Origin: DASREM01 sp035652095
GTDB taxonomy: Bacteria > Acidobacteriota > Terriglobia > Terriglobales > Acidobacteriaceae
Direction of reading: 5' to 3'
DNA: 52,921 bases
Assembly (NCBI GenBank): GCA_035652095.1
Contig: DASREM010000018.1
Span: forward strand, 1-52,921
Shown here: positions 45,132 through 52,921 of the stretch, piece by piece
How the letters are laid out: every line of letters begins with the position of its first letter
Numbering within the stretch: position 1 is the first letter of the stretch
Translations under genes and position numbers: made by a program
The notes under the pieces: generated by a model
Databases searched by the model: none
What the model was told of the DNA's origin: nothing
Seen by the model: only the letters and a program-made list of their open reading frames with translations

Positions 45132-46302
45132 TCACGGGATCGACCTCTCGGTGATGGTCCTGGCGCCCATCGGACGCGATGCCCGCCTGATTGCCGACGT
45201 GCTGCGGAGCTCGGGTATCAAAACCCAGATCGCAGAATCCCCTGCCGATGCAGTGAAAAAAATCCAGGACGGAGTTGGCGTCGCGCTGATTGCGGAAGAA
45301 GCTCTCGATCCGGCTTCTATCCGCGATCTTTCTGAAGCTCTTGCCAAGCAGCCGCGCTGGTCCGACCTTCCCGTTATCGTGATGACTGGAAGCGGAGGTT
45401 CGGATCCGGCCAGCGATCGCCTGGTGGCCATGCGCGCCCCTCTCGGCCACGTCACCTTGGTGGAGCGTCCGGTACGCCCTGTCACGTTGCTGAGTACGGT
45501 GCAAGGCATGTTGCAGGCACGCCGCCGCCAGCACGAGATTCGTGACCACCTGTCCGAGCAGGCCGAGATGCGGCGGGCATTGCTCGAGAGCCATCAGAGG
45601 CTGGAGTCTGAGGTGGAACGCCGCACCCAGGCCCTGCGCACCCTGTCGGCCCGGCTACTCCACACCCAGGATGATGAACGCCGTCGCTTGGCGCGGGAAC
45701 TGCACGATAGCCTGGGCCAGTATCTGGCCGCGTTGAGCATCAATCTCGACTTGATTCAGTCCAATTCGCCCGAAGTGACCGCCCGGCTGGGCGAAGCTCG
45801 CGACACTCTCCAACAGTGCATCCAGGAGACCCGCACCCTTTCGTACCTGCTGCACCCGCCCCTGCTCGACGAAATGGGCCTGGAATCCGCGGTACGCTGG
45901 TACGTGGAAGGCTTTGGCCAGCGCAGCGGGATCCAGGTGAAGCTGGTCCTGGAATCGATGAGAAGAATGCCCGCTGTCACCGAAACCATGTTCTTTCGCG
46001 TGATCCAGGAAACCTTGACCAACATTCATCGCCATTCTGGCAGCCGTAAAGCCGAGGTGCGGTTGCAATGCGAAGATGGCATCGCCCGGTTGGAGGTTCA
46101 GGATTACGGTAGCGGAATCCCCCGCGAGTTCCTGGAACGCTTTCAAACGTCGGGTGTCGGGGGCGGGGTGGGCTTGGCCGGAATGCGGGAGCGAGTGAAT
46201 GAACTGGGCGGCCAATTGCAAATCGTCTCGGGCGGGCAGGGAACCTTGGTGAGAGTCTCCTTGCCGGTCGCCCATGCTGCGCAACCAACCTACCAGTCCT
46301 AG
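45121..46302 (+). CDS. NarL-type histidine kinase with an N-terminal pseudo-receiver
   Basis: The 393-residue protein begins with a receiver-like domain (about 8-135), whose expected phospho-Asp position is occupied by Glu in VALIAEEAL, then a coiled coil (140-180), HisKA_3 dimerisation with the phospho-acceptor in RRRLARELHDSLGQYL (His195) and a HATPase_c domain (ETLTNIHRHS N box, DYGSGIP G1 box, GGGVGLAGMRER). No membrane segment, so it is cytoplasmic. The ATG overlaps the KaiC-like gene, so the two are co-translated. No response regulator gene lies alongside. Confidence 0.9.
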   Translation: MATDHGIDLSVMVLAPIGRDARLIADVLRSSGIKTQIAESPADAVKKIQDGVGVALIAEEALDPASIRDLSEALAKQPRWSDLPVIVMTGSGGSDPASDRLVAMRAPLGHVTLVERPVRPVTLLSTVQGMLQARRRQHEIRDHLSEQAEMRRALLESHQRLESEVERRTQALRTLSARLLHTQDDERRRLARELHDSLGQYLAALSINLDLIQSNSPEVTARLGEARDTLQQCIQETRTLSYLLHPPLLDEMGLESAVRWYVEGFGQRSGIQVKLVLESMRRMPAVTETMFFRVIQETLTNIHRHSGSRKAEVRLQCEDGIARLEVQDYGSGIPREFLERFQTSGVGGGVGLAGMRERVNELGGQLQIVSGGQGTLVRVSLPVAHAAQPTYQS

Positions 46303-46371
46303 CGGGTGCCGGACGTTCAGGGGCTTCGCCGGTTCTCCTCGAAACCCGCGCTGGTTATAAGATAGCTTCAG

Positions 46372-48090
46372 ATGAATTCCACGAAATCTGAAACTGAACC
46401 TATGTCCTCTCCATCCGCGCCCGCGCCGGCGTCGAATTTCATACGCGACATCATTATCGAAGACCTCAAAACCAACAAGTACGAGGGTCGGGTCCAGACC
46501 CGATTTCCCCCCGAACCCAACGGTTACCTGCATATTGGGCATGCCAAGGCCATCTGCCTGGATTTCGGCTTGGCGGACGAGTTCCACGGACACACCAACC
46601 TTCGTTTCGATGACACCAATCCCACCAGGGAAGAGACCGAGTATGTGGACTCCATCATGGAGGACGTGCGCTGGCTCGGTTTCGAGTGGGAGAACCTGTA
46701 CTACGCCTCGGATTACTTTGATCAGCTCTACGCGTGGGCGGTGCAGCTCATCAAGGCCGGCAAGGCATACGTGGACGATCTTTCAGCCGACGAGATTCGT
46801 AAGCATCGCGGCACTCTGACTGAGCCCGGAAAAGACAGCCCCTATCGCAATCGCTCGGTCGAGGAGAACCTGGACCTGTTCGAGCGCATGCGTAAAGGCG
46901 AATTTCCCGACGGCTCGCGAACTTTACGCGCGAAGATTGACATGGCCTCGCCCAATCTCAACATGCGCGATCCCGTGATGTATCGCATCCTGCATGCCGA
47001 TCATCACCGCACCGGCAGCAAGTGGTGCATCTATCCCATGTACGACTTTGCGCATGGCCAATCCGATTCGCTGGAGCGTGTCACCCATTCCATGTGCACG
47101 CTGGAGTTCGAAGATCACCGGCCGCTGTATAACTGGTTTATCCAGCAGCTCGGGATTTTCCCCACGCAACAGATCGAGTTCGATCGCCTGAACCTGACCT
47201 ACACCTTGCTCAGCAAACGCAAGCTGCTGCAACTGGTACAGGAGAAGCACGTCAGCGGATGGGACGATCCCCGCATGCCCACGTTGTCGGGCATCCGCCG
47301 CCGTGGCTACACTCCGGAAGCGATTCGCAACTTCTGCTCCGCCATCGGAGTTTCGAAGACGAACGGCTCGATCGAACTGGCGATGCTCGAGCACTTCGTC
47401 CGCGAAGACCTCAACAAGCGTGCCGCCCGGGTCATGGCTGTGCTGCGCCCGCTCAAGCTGGTGATAGACAACTATCCCGAAGGCCAGGTCGAAGAGATGG
47501 ACGCGGTGAACAATCCCGAAGACCCCAACGCTGGTACGCGGAAGGTTCCATTCTCCCGGGTGCTTTACATCGAGCAGGACGATTTTCGCGAGGACCCGCC
47601 CAAAGGCTATTTCCGTCTTTCCCCCGGCCGCGAGGTGCGTCTTCGCTATGGATATCTCGTAACGTGCACCGGAGTGGTGAAGAACGAGAAAGGCGAAGTG
47701 GTCGAGGTCCGCTGCACCTATGACCCCGCTACCCGGGGCGGGAACACTCCCGACGGCCGCAAGGTGAAGTCCACGATCCACTGGGTGTCCGCCCAACACG
47801 CAGTCGAAGCCGAGGTCCGACTCTACGACAACCTGTTCAACAAGGAAGATCCCAGCAAGGTGGAAGAGGGAAAGGACTTTACCTCGAACCTCAACCCTGA
47901 TTCGCTGGAGGTGATCGCCAACGCAAAGCTGGAGCCTTCGCTCGCCAACGCGAAGGCGGGAAGCCGGGTACAGTTCGAGCGTCTGGGCTATTTTTGTGCC
48001 GACCCGGATTCCAGGCCCGGCAGGCCGGTTTTCAACCGCACCGTGGCGCTGAAAGACACCTGGGCGAAGGTGGAAAAGAAGCAGAAGTAG
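46372..48090 (+). CDS. glnS: Glutaminyl-tRNA synthetase
   Basis: The 572-residue class I enzyme directly charges tRNA-Gln, so the organism may not need the amidotransferase route for Gln-tRNA. FPPEPNGYLHIGHAKAICLDFG holds the HIGH motif; the KMSKS equivalent is LLSKRKLLQLV; SMCTLEFEDHRPLYNWF and the two beta-barrel anticodon-binding domains to the end are intact. Start at ATG 46372 (46402 is possible), with a TATAAG-like -10 immediately upstream. It follows the kinase gene by 69 bases. Confidence 0.96.
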   Translation: MNSTKSETEPMSSPSAPAPASNFIRDIIIEDLKTNKYEGRVQTRFPPEPNGYLHIGHAKAICLDFGLADEFHGHTNLRFDDTNPTREETEYVDSIMEDVRWLGFEWENLYYASDYFDQLYAWAVQLIKAGKAYVDDLSADEIRKHRGTLTEPGKDSPYRNRSVEENLDLFERMRKGEFPDGSRTLRAKIDMASPNLNMRDPVMYRILHADHHRTGSKWCIYPMYDFAHGQSDSLERVTHSMCTLEFEDHRPLYNWFIQQLGIFPTQQIEFDRLNLTYTLLSKRKLLQLVQEKHVSGWDDPRMPTLSGIRRRGYTPEAIRNFCSAIGVSKTNGSIELAMLEHFVREDLNKRAARVMAVLRPLKLVIDNYPEGQVEEMDAVNNPEDPNAGTRKVPFSRVLYIEQDDFREDPPKGYFRLSPGREVRLRYGYLVTCTGVVKNEKGEVVEVRCTYDPATRGGNTPDGRKVKSTIHWVSAQHAVEAEVRLYDNLFNKEDPSKVEEGKDFTSNLNPDSLEVIANAKLEPSLANAKAGSRVQFERLGYFCADPDSRPGRPVFNRTVALKDTWAKVEKKQK

Positions 48091-48132
48091 AAGACAGTCG
48101 GCCAGCCCAGGCGCTGGACAGGCCAGGAATTT

Positions 48133-48699
48133 CTAGCTATGCGCGTGCGGGCTCTGCGCGGGATTGGCCTTACGCGGGGCGGGACCTTTGACCACTTTGA
48201 CTTCGAACTCCACCGGCAGCTGCTTGGGCGGATAACATGCCGCGTTGTCGCAGGCTTGATATTTCAGGTTCCCGTGAAATACGTACTTTCCGGGCAGAAC
48301 ATGCGCCAGCGGGCGAACCGAAACCACGACCGAGAAGTCCCCGCTGTAGACGCTGAGTTTCTCATCCGGCGCAAAGGGGAAGCTCATCTCCTGTCCGGCG
48401 GGATAAGTGATTTTCCCGAGCACAATATCGGTCGGCGCGTTGAGCTTCAGCGCAGTGGGAATCAGGAACTCGGACTTCGGGGTATTGGAATTTACGTGGA
48501 AGCCGTTGCCGATGCGGAAGTGCAGTTCGACGGGGTTGGCTTTGCCGCGGGTCACGTTGGTGACCGGCACCGGCGCCATGGTCACCGACGGCACTTTCTT
48601 TCCGGGGCTGTCCTGTGCAGAACTCGCCACGCACAGGCCCAAAACTCCAAGCGCTACGCAGCGGAATAGAAAATCACGCGCGACTGATTGATCTCTCAT
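48133..48699 (-). CDS. DsbD alpha-domain-like periplasmic thiol protein
   Basis: The 188-residue protein has a signal peptide (FRCVALGVLGLCVASSA) and an immunoglobulin-like fold with the motif KYQACDNAACYPPKQLP, where the two Cys match the redox pair of DsbD's N-terminal domain. It ends with a short His-containing tail (PHAHS). It is the last gene in a minus-strand set of three, ccdA, tlpA-like, this one, and starts one base after the tlpA-like stop codon. Together they would equal a DsbD split into pieces. Confidence 0.85.
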   Translation of the reverse strand: MRDQSVARDFLFRCVALGVLGLCVASSAQDSPGKKVPSVTMAPVPVTNVTRGKANPVELHFRIGNGFHVNSNTPKSEFLIPTALKLNAPTDIVLGKITYPAGQEMSFPFAPDEKLSVYSGDFSVVVSVRPLAHVLPGKYVFHGNLKYQACDNAACYPPKQLPVEFEVKVVKGPAPRKANPAQSPHAHS

Positions 48700-49242
48700 T
48701 TAGTTCTTGCTCAGGGCCCTCTTTACTTCGTCTTCGATCTCGCCCCGGCCCTTCAACCCGAACACGCGGTCTATGAACTTTCCATCCCGGCCAATGTAAA
48801 ACGTGGCGGGAAGGAACTGGATTCCGCCATAGGAGTCGCCCACCGACTCTTTCCCGACCAGGATGGGGTAGTTCACTCCCATGTCCTTGGCGAACTTGGC
48901 GATGTCATCCTGGCTGGCATCGTCCATTGCCACACCGACAATCTGCAGGCCGTCTGGCCCGTACTGCTTCTGCAGTTCCACCAGCCATGGCATCTCGACT
49001 TTGCACGGACCGCAATAAGTCGCCCAGAAGTTCAGCAGGACGGCCTTGCCGTGATAGTCGGAGAGGCGGACCGTCTTGCCTTCGAGCGATTTCAATTCGA
49101 AGTCCGGGGCCGGCTTGCCTTTCATCGCGCCCACGCCCGCGCCGCTGGGATCGGCATTGGGCCGCGACATGTGGTAACCAAACACCAGCATTGCCGTGAC
49201 CACCATGGCCACAATAATCAGAATCACCGGATCACGTTTCAC
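48700..49242 (-). CDS. TlpA/ResA-like membrane-anchored thioredoxin
   Basis: A 180-residue protein: an N-terminal membrane anchor (VILIIVAMVVTAMLVFGY), then a thioredoxin fold with the active site FWATYCGPCKVEMPWL and cis-Pro region FLPATFYIG. It reduces periplasmic disulfides, for example in cytochrome c maturation. Start is GTG 49242, with GGAG six bases upstream. Ten bases after ccdA and directly before the DsbD-alpha-like gene. Confidence 0.93.
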   Translation of the reverse strand: MKRDPVILIIVAMVVTAMLVFGYHMSRPNADPSGAGVGAMKGKPAPDFELKSLEGKTVRLSDYHGKAVLLNFWATYCGPCKVEMPWLVELQKQYGPDGLQIVGVAMDDASQDDIAKFAKDMGVNYPILVGKESVGDSYGGIQFLPATFYIGRDGKFIDRVFGLKGRGEIEDEVKRALSKN

Positions 49243-49252
49243 AATTACTCCA

Positions 49253-49975
49253 TCACTTGGCGAAGCGATTAAAAAAGGTCAGATAGTTCGAGATAATAGT
49301 AAAGCGGCCGGCGACCAGCAACACGCCGAGAACCATCATCAGCGCGCCGCTGGCTACTTCCAGCGCATGCATATGCGCGCGGAAGCGGCCGTAGAACCTC
49401 AGGAAGCGCTCGATTCCCAGCGATGTCAGCAGGAACGGAACCGCCAGCCCCAGAGAGTAAATCGCCAGCAGCAAAATTCCTTTCATCACCGATTCCTGGG
49501 TTGCTGCGAATCCCAGGATGATCGCCAGGATCGGCCCCACGCACGGCGTCCATCCAAAGGCGAACGCGAACCCGATTACAAATGCGCCCCAGGCCGTGCT
49601 GCCGCCTTTCACACTGTGCAGACGCGCGTCGGTATAAAGCGCCTTGATCTTGAAAATGCCAGTAAGGTGCAGGCCGAAAATGATAATGACTACTCCTGCC
49701 ACTTGCGCCAGCACCGATTTGTAGCGCGCCAGCAGCTGGCCTACCCCAGTTGAGATCGCTCCCAGGGTCACGAACACGATGCTGAACCCCAGAATAAATC
49801 CCAGGGAGTTCAACATGACTTTGCGCAGAAGTTGTGTTTCCTGCGACTTGAGCTCCTCCACTCCTGCCCCGGAGATCAACGATACATATCCCGGAACCAG
49901 CGGAAGCACGCAGGGCGAGAGAAACGAAATGAGTCCCGCAACGAAAGCCGCAAGTGGAAGAGGTAAGCTATCCAT
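49253..49975 (-). CDS. ccdA: CcdA/DsbD transmembrane electron carrier
   Basis: The 240-residue membrane protein has six helices with the two redox Cys in conserved Pro contexts: FLSPCVLPLVPGYVS and FGWTPCVGPILAIIL. It moves reducing power from cytoplasmic thioredoxin to the periplasmic side. It is the first gene of the set. ATG 49975 is used; a TAGAAT -10-like sequence lies just upstream (about 49982-49990), so the leader is very short. Confidence 0.94.
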   Translation of the reverse strand: MDSLPLPLAAFVAGLISFLSPCVLPLVPGYVSLISGAGVEELKSQETQLLRKVMLNSLGFILGFSIVFVTLGAISTGVGQLLARYKSVLAQVAGVVIIIFGLHLTGIFKIKALYTDARLHSVKGGSTAWGAFVIGFAFAFGWTPCVGPILAIILGFAATQESVMKGILLLAIYSLGLAVPFLLTSLGIERFLRFYGRFRAHMHALEVASGALMMVLGVLLVAGRFTIISNYLTFFNRFAK

Positions 49976-50086
49976 TCTCAATCATTCTACTCGGTTAGAC
50001 GCACACCCTAGCAAAGCGGTACTCGCCCTTATTTAAGAGATGCCGTGACCTGGGCGCGAGTTACAGCGTCAGGATTGTTACCAATG

Positions 50087-51133
50087 TCACTTTGTCGGCT
50101 TCTTCTTTCCCGGAGCAGCCTGTGACGGGGCCGGTTGTGCGGATTCACTCGACAGCTCTTCAGGGGACTGCGCGATTACTTTTTTGACAAATCCGGGAGG
50201 AACCGTCGCAGTCAGGATTGCGCGCTCTTTGTGCTGTTCAATTTTCAAGCTCTCGAAGAACTGTTTCACGTCGGCATCCGAACCCTGTCCGGAAACCGTG
50301 ATCTCGGCGTTCCGAAACAGGTTCAGAAATGTGCCCACCTGGTCGGTCAACTGCTTAGCTTCCTCTTCACTCCCGGTCACGGCTTCCGTTTTCATGCCAA
50401 TGCTGCCCAGGTAACGAACCGAACTCACGATCACAGCGGGCTTGGAAAAAAGGAACGCCAGGAATGGGGGTTGCGCGCCGGCAGAGGACGGCTGCACCCG
50501 AAAAATCGTCCAGGCCAGGCTCGCAATCGGCACCTCCTTGTAGTACTGCCGCAAGAACGAGGGGCCGCCGAAGGGCGAGGCCAGCTTGCGCGAGCGGTCA
50601 ATCATGCCGCGTATGACCAGGGGATCGCTGCTGTTGGATGCGGCGACCGTATCCACTCCGAGCACCGCCACTCGCAATATGCGGTTTTCCAGCGGAATGT
50701 TGTAGATGTCGATCGCGCGATAAGTGTCCACTGCTTGAGCCAGGCTCCGCAGGTAGGCTCTCAGCCGCTCTCCATGAAACTTCCCTACGAATACTTCAGA
50801 AAAACGAGGCTGCTGCTGCTGCTGCTGCGTCCCTGGCCCTACCGGGGAGGAATAATGGATGGCGAAGGCTGCTTCGTCGAGGTCGCGCTCGAACTGAAAC
50901 CCGGTCGCCTGAATGAACTGCTCGTACTCAGGATCATGGGAGACTTGGGGCAGGTCTCCGGAAACATTGGCGCGCCGCATCCATTGCAGGTTCACGTAAA
51001 GGAAACCATCGGCGCTGGGCAGCAGACGGGCGGCCTCGGGCGGGGCGTGCTTGCGAAGTTGGACAGCCAGCGTGACCACCGCCGCGACTACCACCACGGA
51101 CAGAAGAATTGGAAGGGTGCGTCTTATGCGCAT
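50087..51133 (-). CDS. Membrane-anchored hypothetical protein
   Basis: A 348-residue protein with one N-terminal helix (RTLPILLSVVVVAAVVTLAV), a large extracytoplasmic domain and a Pro/Ala/Lys-rich tail. A run of Gln (QQQQQQ) is seen after residue about 105. No recognised domain; the repeated pattern of 'alpha-beta-LPSADGFLYVNLQW' and 'GRFHGERLRAYLRS'-type segments recalls DUF3352-like proteins, weakly. Start at ATG 51133 is the first Met; the frame opens at TTG 51178. It precedes the tRNA cluster on the opposite strand. Confidence 0.7.
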   Translation of the reverse strand: MRIRRTLPILLSVVVVAAVVTLAVQLRKHAPPEAARLLPSADGFLYVNLQWMRRANVSGDLPQVSHDPEYEQFIQATGFQFERDLDEAAFAIHYSSPVGPGTQQQQQQPRFSEVFVGKFHGERLRAYLRSLAQAVDTYRAIDIYNIPLENRILRVAVLGVDTVAASNSSDPLVIRGMIDRSRKLASPFGGPSFLRQYYKEVPIASLAWTIFRVQPSSAGAQPPFLAFLFSKPAVIVSSVRYLGSIGMKTEAVTGSEEEAKQLTDQVGTFLNLFRNAEITVSGQGSDADVKQFFESLKIEQHKERAILTATVPPGFVKKVIAQSPEELSSESAQPAPSQAAPGKKKPTK

Positions 51134-51353
51134 GAAGAACGGCGTTTCACGGGCAAAACTCTTCGCAAGCGAAAGCAACCGGACCGGAAGCGCCCATCAT
51201 AGCATCCGGGAAGCCGACTATTCTTCAAGCCCAAGAAAATACAGGCTGCCCGGTTGCACGTGGGTTGCCGTTGTGATAATTTTATGAATTGTCCCGGACA
51301 TCAGGAAGGGATCTGTGGGCAGTTGTCGCCCGGTAGGCGTAATTGTCCCATAT

Positions 51354-51429
51354 GCTGGCGTAGCTCAGTTGGTAGAGCATCTGATTTGTAATCAGAGGGT
51401 CAGGGGTTCAAATCCCTTCGCCAGCTCCA
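51354..51429 (+). tRNA. tRNA-Thr (anticodon UGU)
   Basis: A complete 76-base cloverleaf including encoded CCA. Acceptor GCTGGCG pairs with CGCCAGC; anticodon stem TCTGA/TCAGA with loop TTTGTAA gives anticodon TGT; T arm AGGGGTTCAAATCCCTT. First gene of the tRNA-tuf cluster. Confidence 0.97.
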
Positions 51430-51636
51430 GTATCGGATCCGGAACACAACGTAAAGCGGCGCGGCGGCACAACAGTTTTTATCCCTGGCACTCCATAAGG
51501 AAGCTTTCCAAGTGTGGTGTATTGCGCGCGAGAATTTCTGTGCGCATGGTCTGATCTTCTAGTTGGAACAACCGCTGTAGTCCTAATTGCGCGCATGCGC
51601 GTTTTCGGCGTCAAGTCGCCGGGAGTTGCAGGAAAT

Positions 51637-51658
51637 GGAGCGACAGCGCTCCGTATTT
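51637..51658 (+). other. Hairpin upstream of tRNA-Tyr
   Basis: A 6-bp stem GGAGCG/CGCTCC with loop ACAG followed by GTATTTT, ending one base before tRNA-Tyr. It could be a weak terminator or a processing signal. The 230 bases between tRNA-Thr(UGU) and tRNA-Tyr otherwise show no gene; a second short hairpin (CGGCG/CGCCG) lies at about 51607-51622. Confidence 0.4.
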
Positions 51659-51659
51659 T

Positions 51660-51748
51660 GCACAGGTGGGTGAGTGGTTAAAGCCGACAGACTGTAAATC
51701 TGTTCCTCCTAGCGAGGTACGGAGGTTCGAATCCTCCCCTGTGCACCA
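51660..51748 (+). tRNA. tRNA-Tyr (anticodon GUA)
   Basis: A class II tRNA with a long variable arm. Acceptor GCACAGG/CCTGTGC, anticodon stem ACAGA/TCTGT around CTGTAAA (anticodon GTA), variable arm CTCCTAGCGAGG, T arm GGAGGTTCGAATCCTCC, encoded CCA. Second tRNA of the cluster. Confidence 0.97.
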
Positions 51749-51796
51749 GAATGTTTGTCCGGCTACGGAGTTCGGCCCGGACAGTGAAAGCGCAGT

Positions 51797-52024
51797 TTGA
51801 ATATCAAGCAGAAGCTGGTTCTGGCGTTGACGGCCTTTGCGGTTCTTACGGCACTGGCCTGGACAACTTTGTCGGATGAACCGATCCAGGTCTTCGATTT
51901 TCAAGTGCGCCTGCGAACGGGCACGCTGGTGGTTTTAGGGCTGTTCGCGTTTCGCACGTTGTTGCACTTTTATAAGGTAAGGATTGAAGAGGCGGACGCG
52001 AAACGTCAGAACAGTCCGAGTTGA
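51797..52024 (+). CDS. Small two-helix membrane protein inside the tRNA cluster
   Basis: The 75-residue product starts at TTG and has two likely membrane helices (LVLALTAFAVLTALAWTTL and TLVVLGLFAFRTLLHFY) and a basic-charged end. No recognised family. It lies between tRNA-Tyr and tRNA-Gly, so it would be on the same transcript as the tRNAs. The composition and helix lengths favour a real gene; the ribosome site is weak. Confidence 0.6.
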   Translation: MNIKQKLVLALTAFAVLTALAWTTLSDEPIQVFDFQVRLRTGTLVVLGLFAFRTLLHFYKVRIEEADAKRQNSPS

Positions 52025-52058
52025 ATTTGTCGCGAACGGCTTTCGAGTGGGCAGTAGG

Positions 52059-52096
52059 GCGGGAGTAACTCAGTGGTAGAGTCACAGCCTTCCAAG
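52059..52096 (+). pseudogene. Duplicated 5' half of tRNA-Gly(UCC)
   Basis: The 38 bases starting GCGGGAGTAACTCAGTGG are identical to the first 38 bases of the intact tRNA-Gly at 52190, and stop just after the anticodon loop. No 3' half follows, so this is not a functional tRNA. Confidence 0.9.
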
Positions 52097-52189
52097 TCGA
52101 GCCGATTAGCAGGCGTGAGCGAAGCGGGAGCCTGCTGGCGAGATCCTGAGCGAGAGCGAAGGACCCTTGGAAGTGAGCAGTGAATTCAA
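52097..52189. repeat. REP-like hairpin sequence between the tRNA-Gly half and intact copy
   Basis: A stem AGCAGGC/GCCTGCT (52108-52114 and 52130-52136) is followed by ATCCTGAGCGAGAGCGAAGGAC, whose variants are familiar as intergenic repeats in several phyla. CTTGGAAG at 52166-52173 is the exact reverse complement of CTTCCAAG at 52089-52096 in the tRNA-Gly half, so the whole insert could be held by an 8-bp outer stem. Confidence 0.55.
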
Positions 52190-52264
52190 GCGGGAGTAAC
52201 TCAGTGGTAGAGTCACAGCCTTCCAAGCTGTTGGTCGCGGGTTCGATTCCCGTCTCCCGCTCCA
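52190..52264 (+). tRNA. tRNA-Gly (anticodon UCC)
   Basis: A complete tRNA with encoded CCA: acceptor GCGGGAG/CTCCCGC, anticodon stem ACAGC.../GCTGT with loop CTTCCAA (anticodon TCC), T arm GCGGGTTCGATTCCCGT. Third tRNA of the cluster. Confidence 0.96.
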
Positions 52265-52281
52265 GTTTTTTGGAAAGCAGG

Positions 52282-52357
<76 letters not shown>

Positions 52358-52382
52358 GATTTCTGATTTGAGGCGATTCGGC

Positions 52383-52727
52383 GTGCCAGGTTTGCAGCCA
52401 GCAGTTTTACCGGTGGTGCGGGAAAAAGAGTTTGAGGAACTGAAGGGCGCGATCGCCCGCTCACTTTCTGCGGCGAACGTCGAAGAGTTTCTGAAGCGCG
52501 TGAAGAAGAGCGGTACCCGGGTTCGACAGTTCGACCTGGTCCTCGGCGGCGGAGTTTTTGAGCGCGTAGATCAGGAACTTGCCAAGTCCGGACGCACCGC
52601 GAAGATGCTTTACGGCGAATTGCCGGTTTCGGACCAGGCCCAGATTCGCGAATTTTATTTGTCCAAAGTCGAGGAAGTTGAGCCCGCCCTGCGGACCAAA
52701 TTCCAGAAGCTTTACCAGTATTACTGA
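52383..52727 (+). CDS. Small helical protein between tRNA-Thr and tuf
   Basis: A 114-residue soluble protein (KEFEELKGAIARSLSAANVEEFLKRVKKSG to FQKLYQYY), mainly helical and charged; I do not recognise the family. GTG 52383 with GAGG nine bases upstream is preferred over TTG 52368. It lies 26 bases before tuf, so it is likely on the same transcript, and the position suggests a link to translation, which is inference only. Confidence 0.65.
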   Translation: MPGLQPAVLPVVREKEFEELKGAIARSLSAANVEEFLKRVKKSGTRVRQFDLVLGGGVFERVDQELAKSGRTAKMLYGELPVSDQAQIREFYLSKVEEVEPALRTKFQKLYQYY

Positions 52728-52753
52728 GTCAATAAGCGAGGCACGGCACTTTT

Positions 52754-52921
52754 ATGGCGAAAGAGAAATTTGAGCGCACCAAGCCGCACTGCAACGTTGG
52801 GACGATCGGGCACATTGATCACGGCAAGACCACGCTGACGGCGGCGATCACCAAGGTGTTGTCCAAGCACAACCCCAAGATCCAGTTCCGGTCGTTCGAT
52901 TCGATCGACAACGCACCGGAA
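52754..52921 (+). CDS. tuf: Elongation factor Tu, N-terminal part (runs off the window)
   Basis: The 56 visible residues begin MAKEKFERTKPHCNVGTIGH and contain the G1 motif GHIDHGKTTLTAAI, followed by VLSKHNPKIQFRSFDSIDNAPE, which is the EF-Tu switch I approach. EF-Tu carries aminoacyl-tRNA to the ribosome. The rest is beyond base 52921. It closes the tRNA-Thr/Tyr/Gly/Thr cluster. Confidence 0.98.
   Translation, partial: MAKEKFERTKPHCNVGTIGHIDHGKTTLTAAITKVLSKHNPKIQFRSFDSIDNAPE

Noticed and set aside
52059..52264. A split or intron-containing tRNA-Gly
   Set aside because: The downstream copy is complete, including its own 5' half, so no splicing is needed.

Overview
The window reads as a chromosomal segment of a GC-rich, Gram-negative bacterium, most likely an Acidobacteriota (Terriglobia-like). 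The inference rests on LpxC (lipid A synthesis), outer-membrane beta-barrels, a GloVer-type tandem-repeat secreted protein, hypothetical families I associate with that phylum, and REP-like intergenic hairpins. No rRNA, CRISPR, prophage or plasmid functions are seen. The segment is mostly housekeeping DNA with short islands of accessory material.

Layout. 1-1.2 kb: a graveyard of three decayed gene ends. 1.2-3.4 kb: rpmE, an MscL-like proline-rich membrane protein, and a tRNA-dihydrouridine synthase. 3.4-8.7 kb (minus strand): a metallo-beta-lactamase-fold hydrolase overlapping a secreted dipeptidyl-peptidase IV, then a corrinoid protein plus a non-pyrrolysine MttB-family methyltransferase. 8.8-15.2 kb: zinc-ribbon coiled-coil protein, cupredoxin, RlmI-like methyltransferase, Hsp20 with a structured promoter region, ClpB. 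15.3-24.7 kb: small membrane protein, pirin, FmdB-like zinc ribbon, RsmI, YqeY, a class V aminotransferase with serA (serine pathway), an outer-membrane barrel, a site-2 protease with CBS domains, RsmD and a hypothetical. 25-32.5 kb is the most accessory-like part: RidA, two paralogous secreted amidohydrolases, a 28-bp perfect palindrome, a GloVer protein flanked by 28-bp direct repeats, CBS and DoxX proteins, and a compact RAYT transposase unit bounded by 38-bp inverted hairpin termini. 32.6-41.7 kb: HU, folK, a PilZ protein, lpxC, an SDR and an 1131-residue sensor with both GGDEF and HD-GYP domains. 41.9-48.1 kb: gltX and glnS enclosing an overlapping KaiC-like ATPase/histidine kinase pair. 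48.1-50 kb: DsbD split into three genes (ccdA, tlpA-like, DsbD-alpha-like).

The right end (51.35-52.92 kb) holds tRNA-Thr(UGU), tRNA-Tyr(GUA), tRNA-Gly(UCC), tRNA-Thr(GGU) and then tuf, the same gene order as the E. coli thrU-tyrU-glyT-thrT-tufB operon. Here two small protein genes are interleaved, and a duplicated 5' half of tRNA-Gly is followed by a hairpin repeat.

The best candidates for new biology are the KaiC-like/kinase pair, the GGDEF plus HD-GYP sensor with an altered inhibitory site, the RAYT-REP unit, and the tRNA-Gly half-gene. None is a proven new system. All assignments come from reading translated sequence and motifs; no database search was run.
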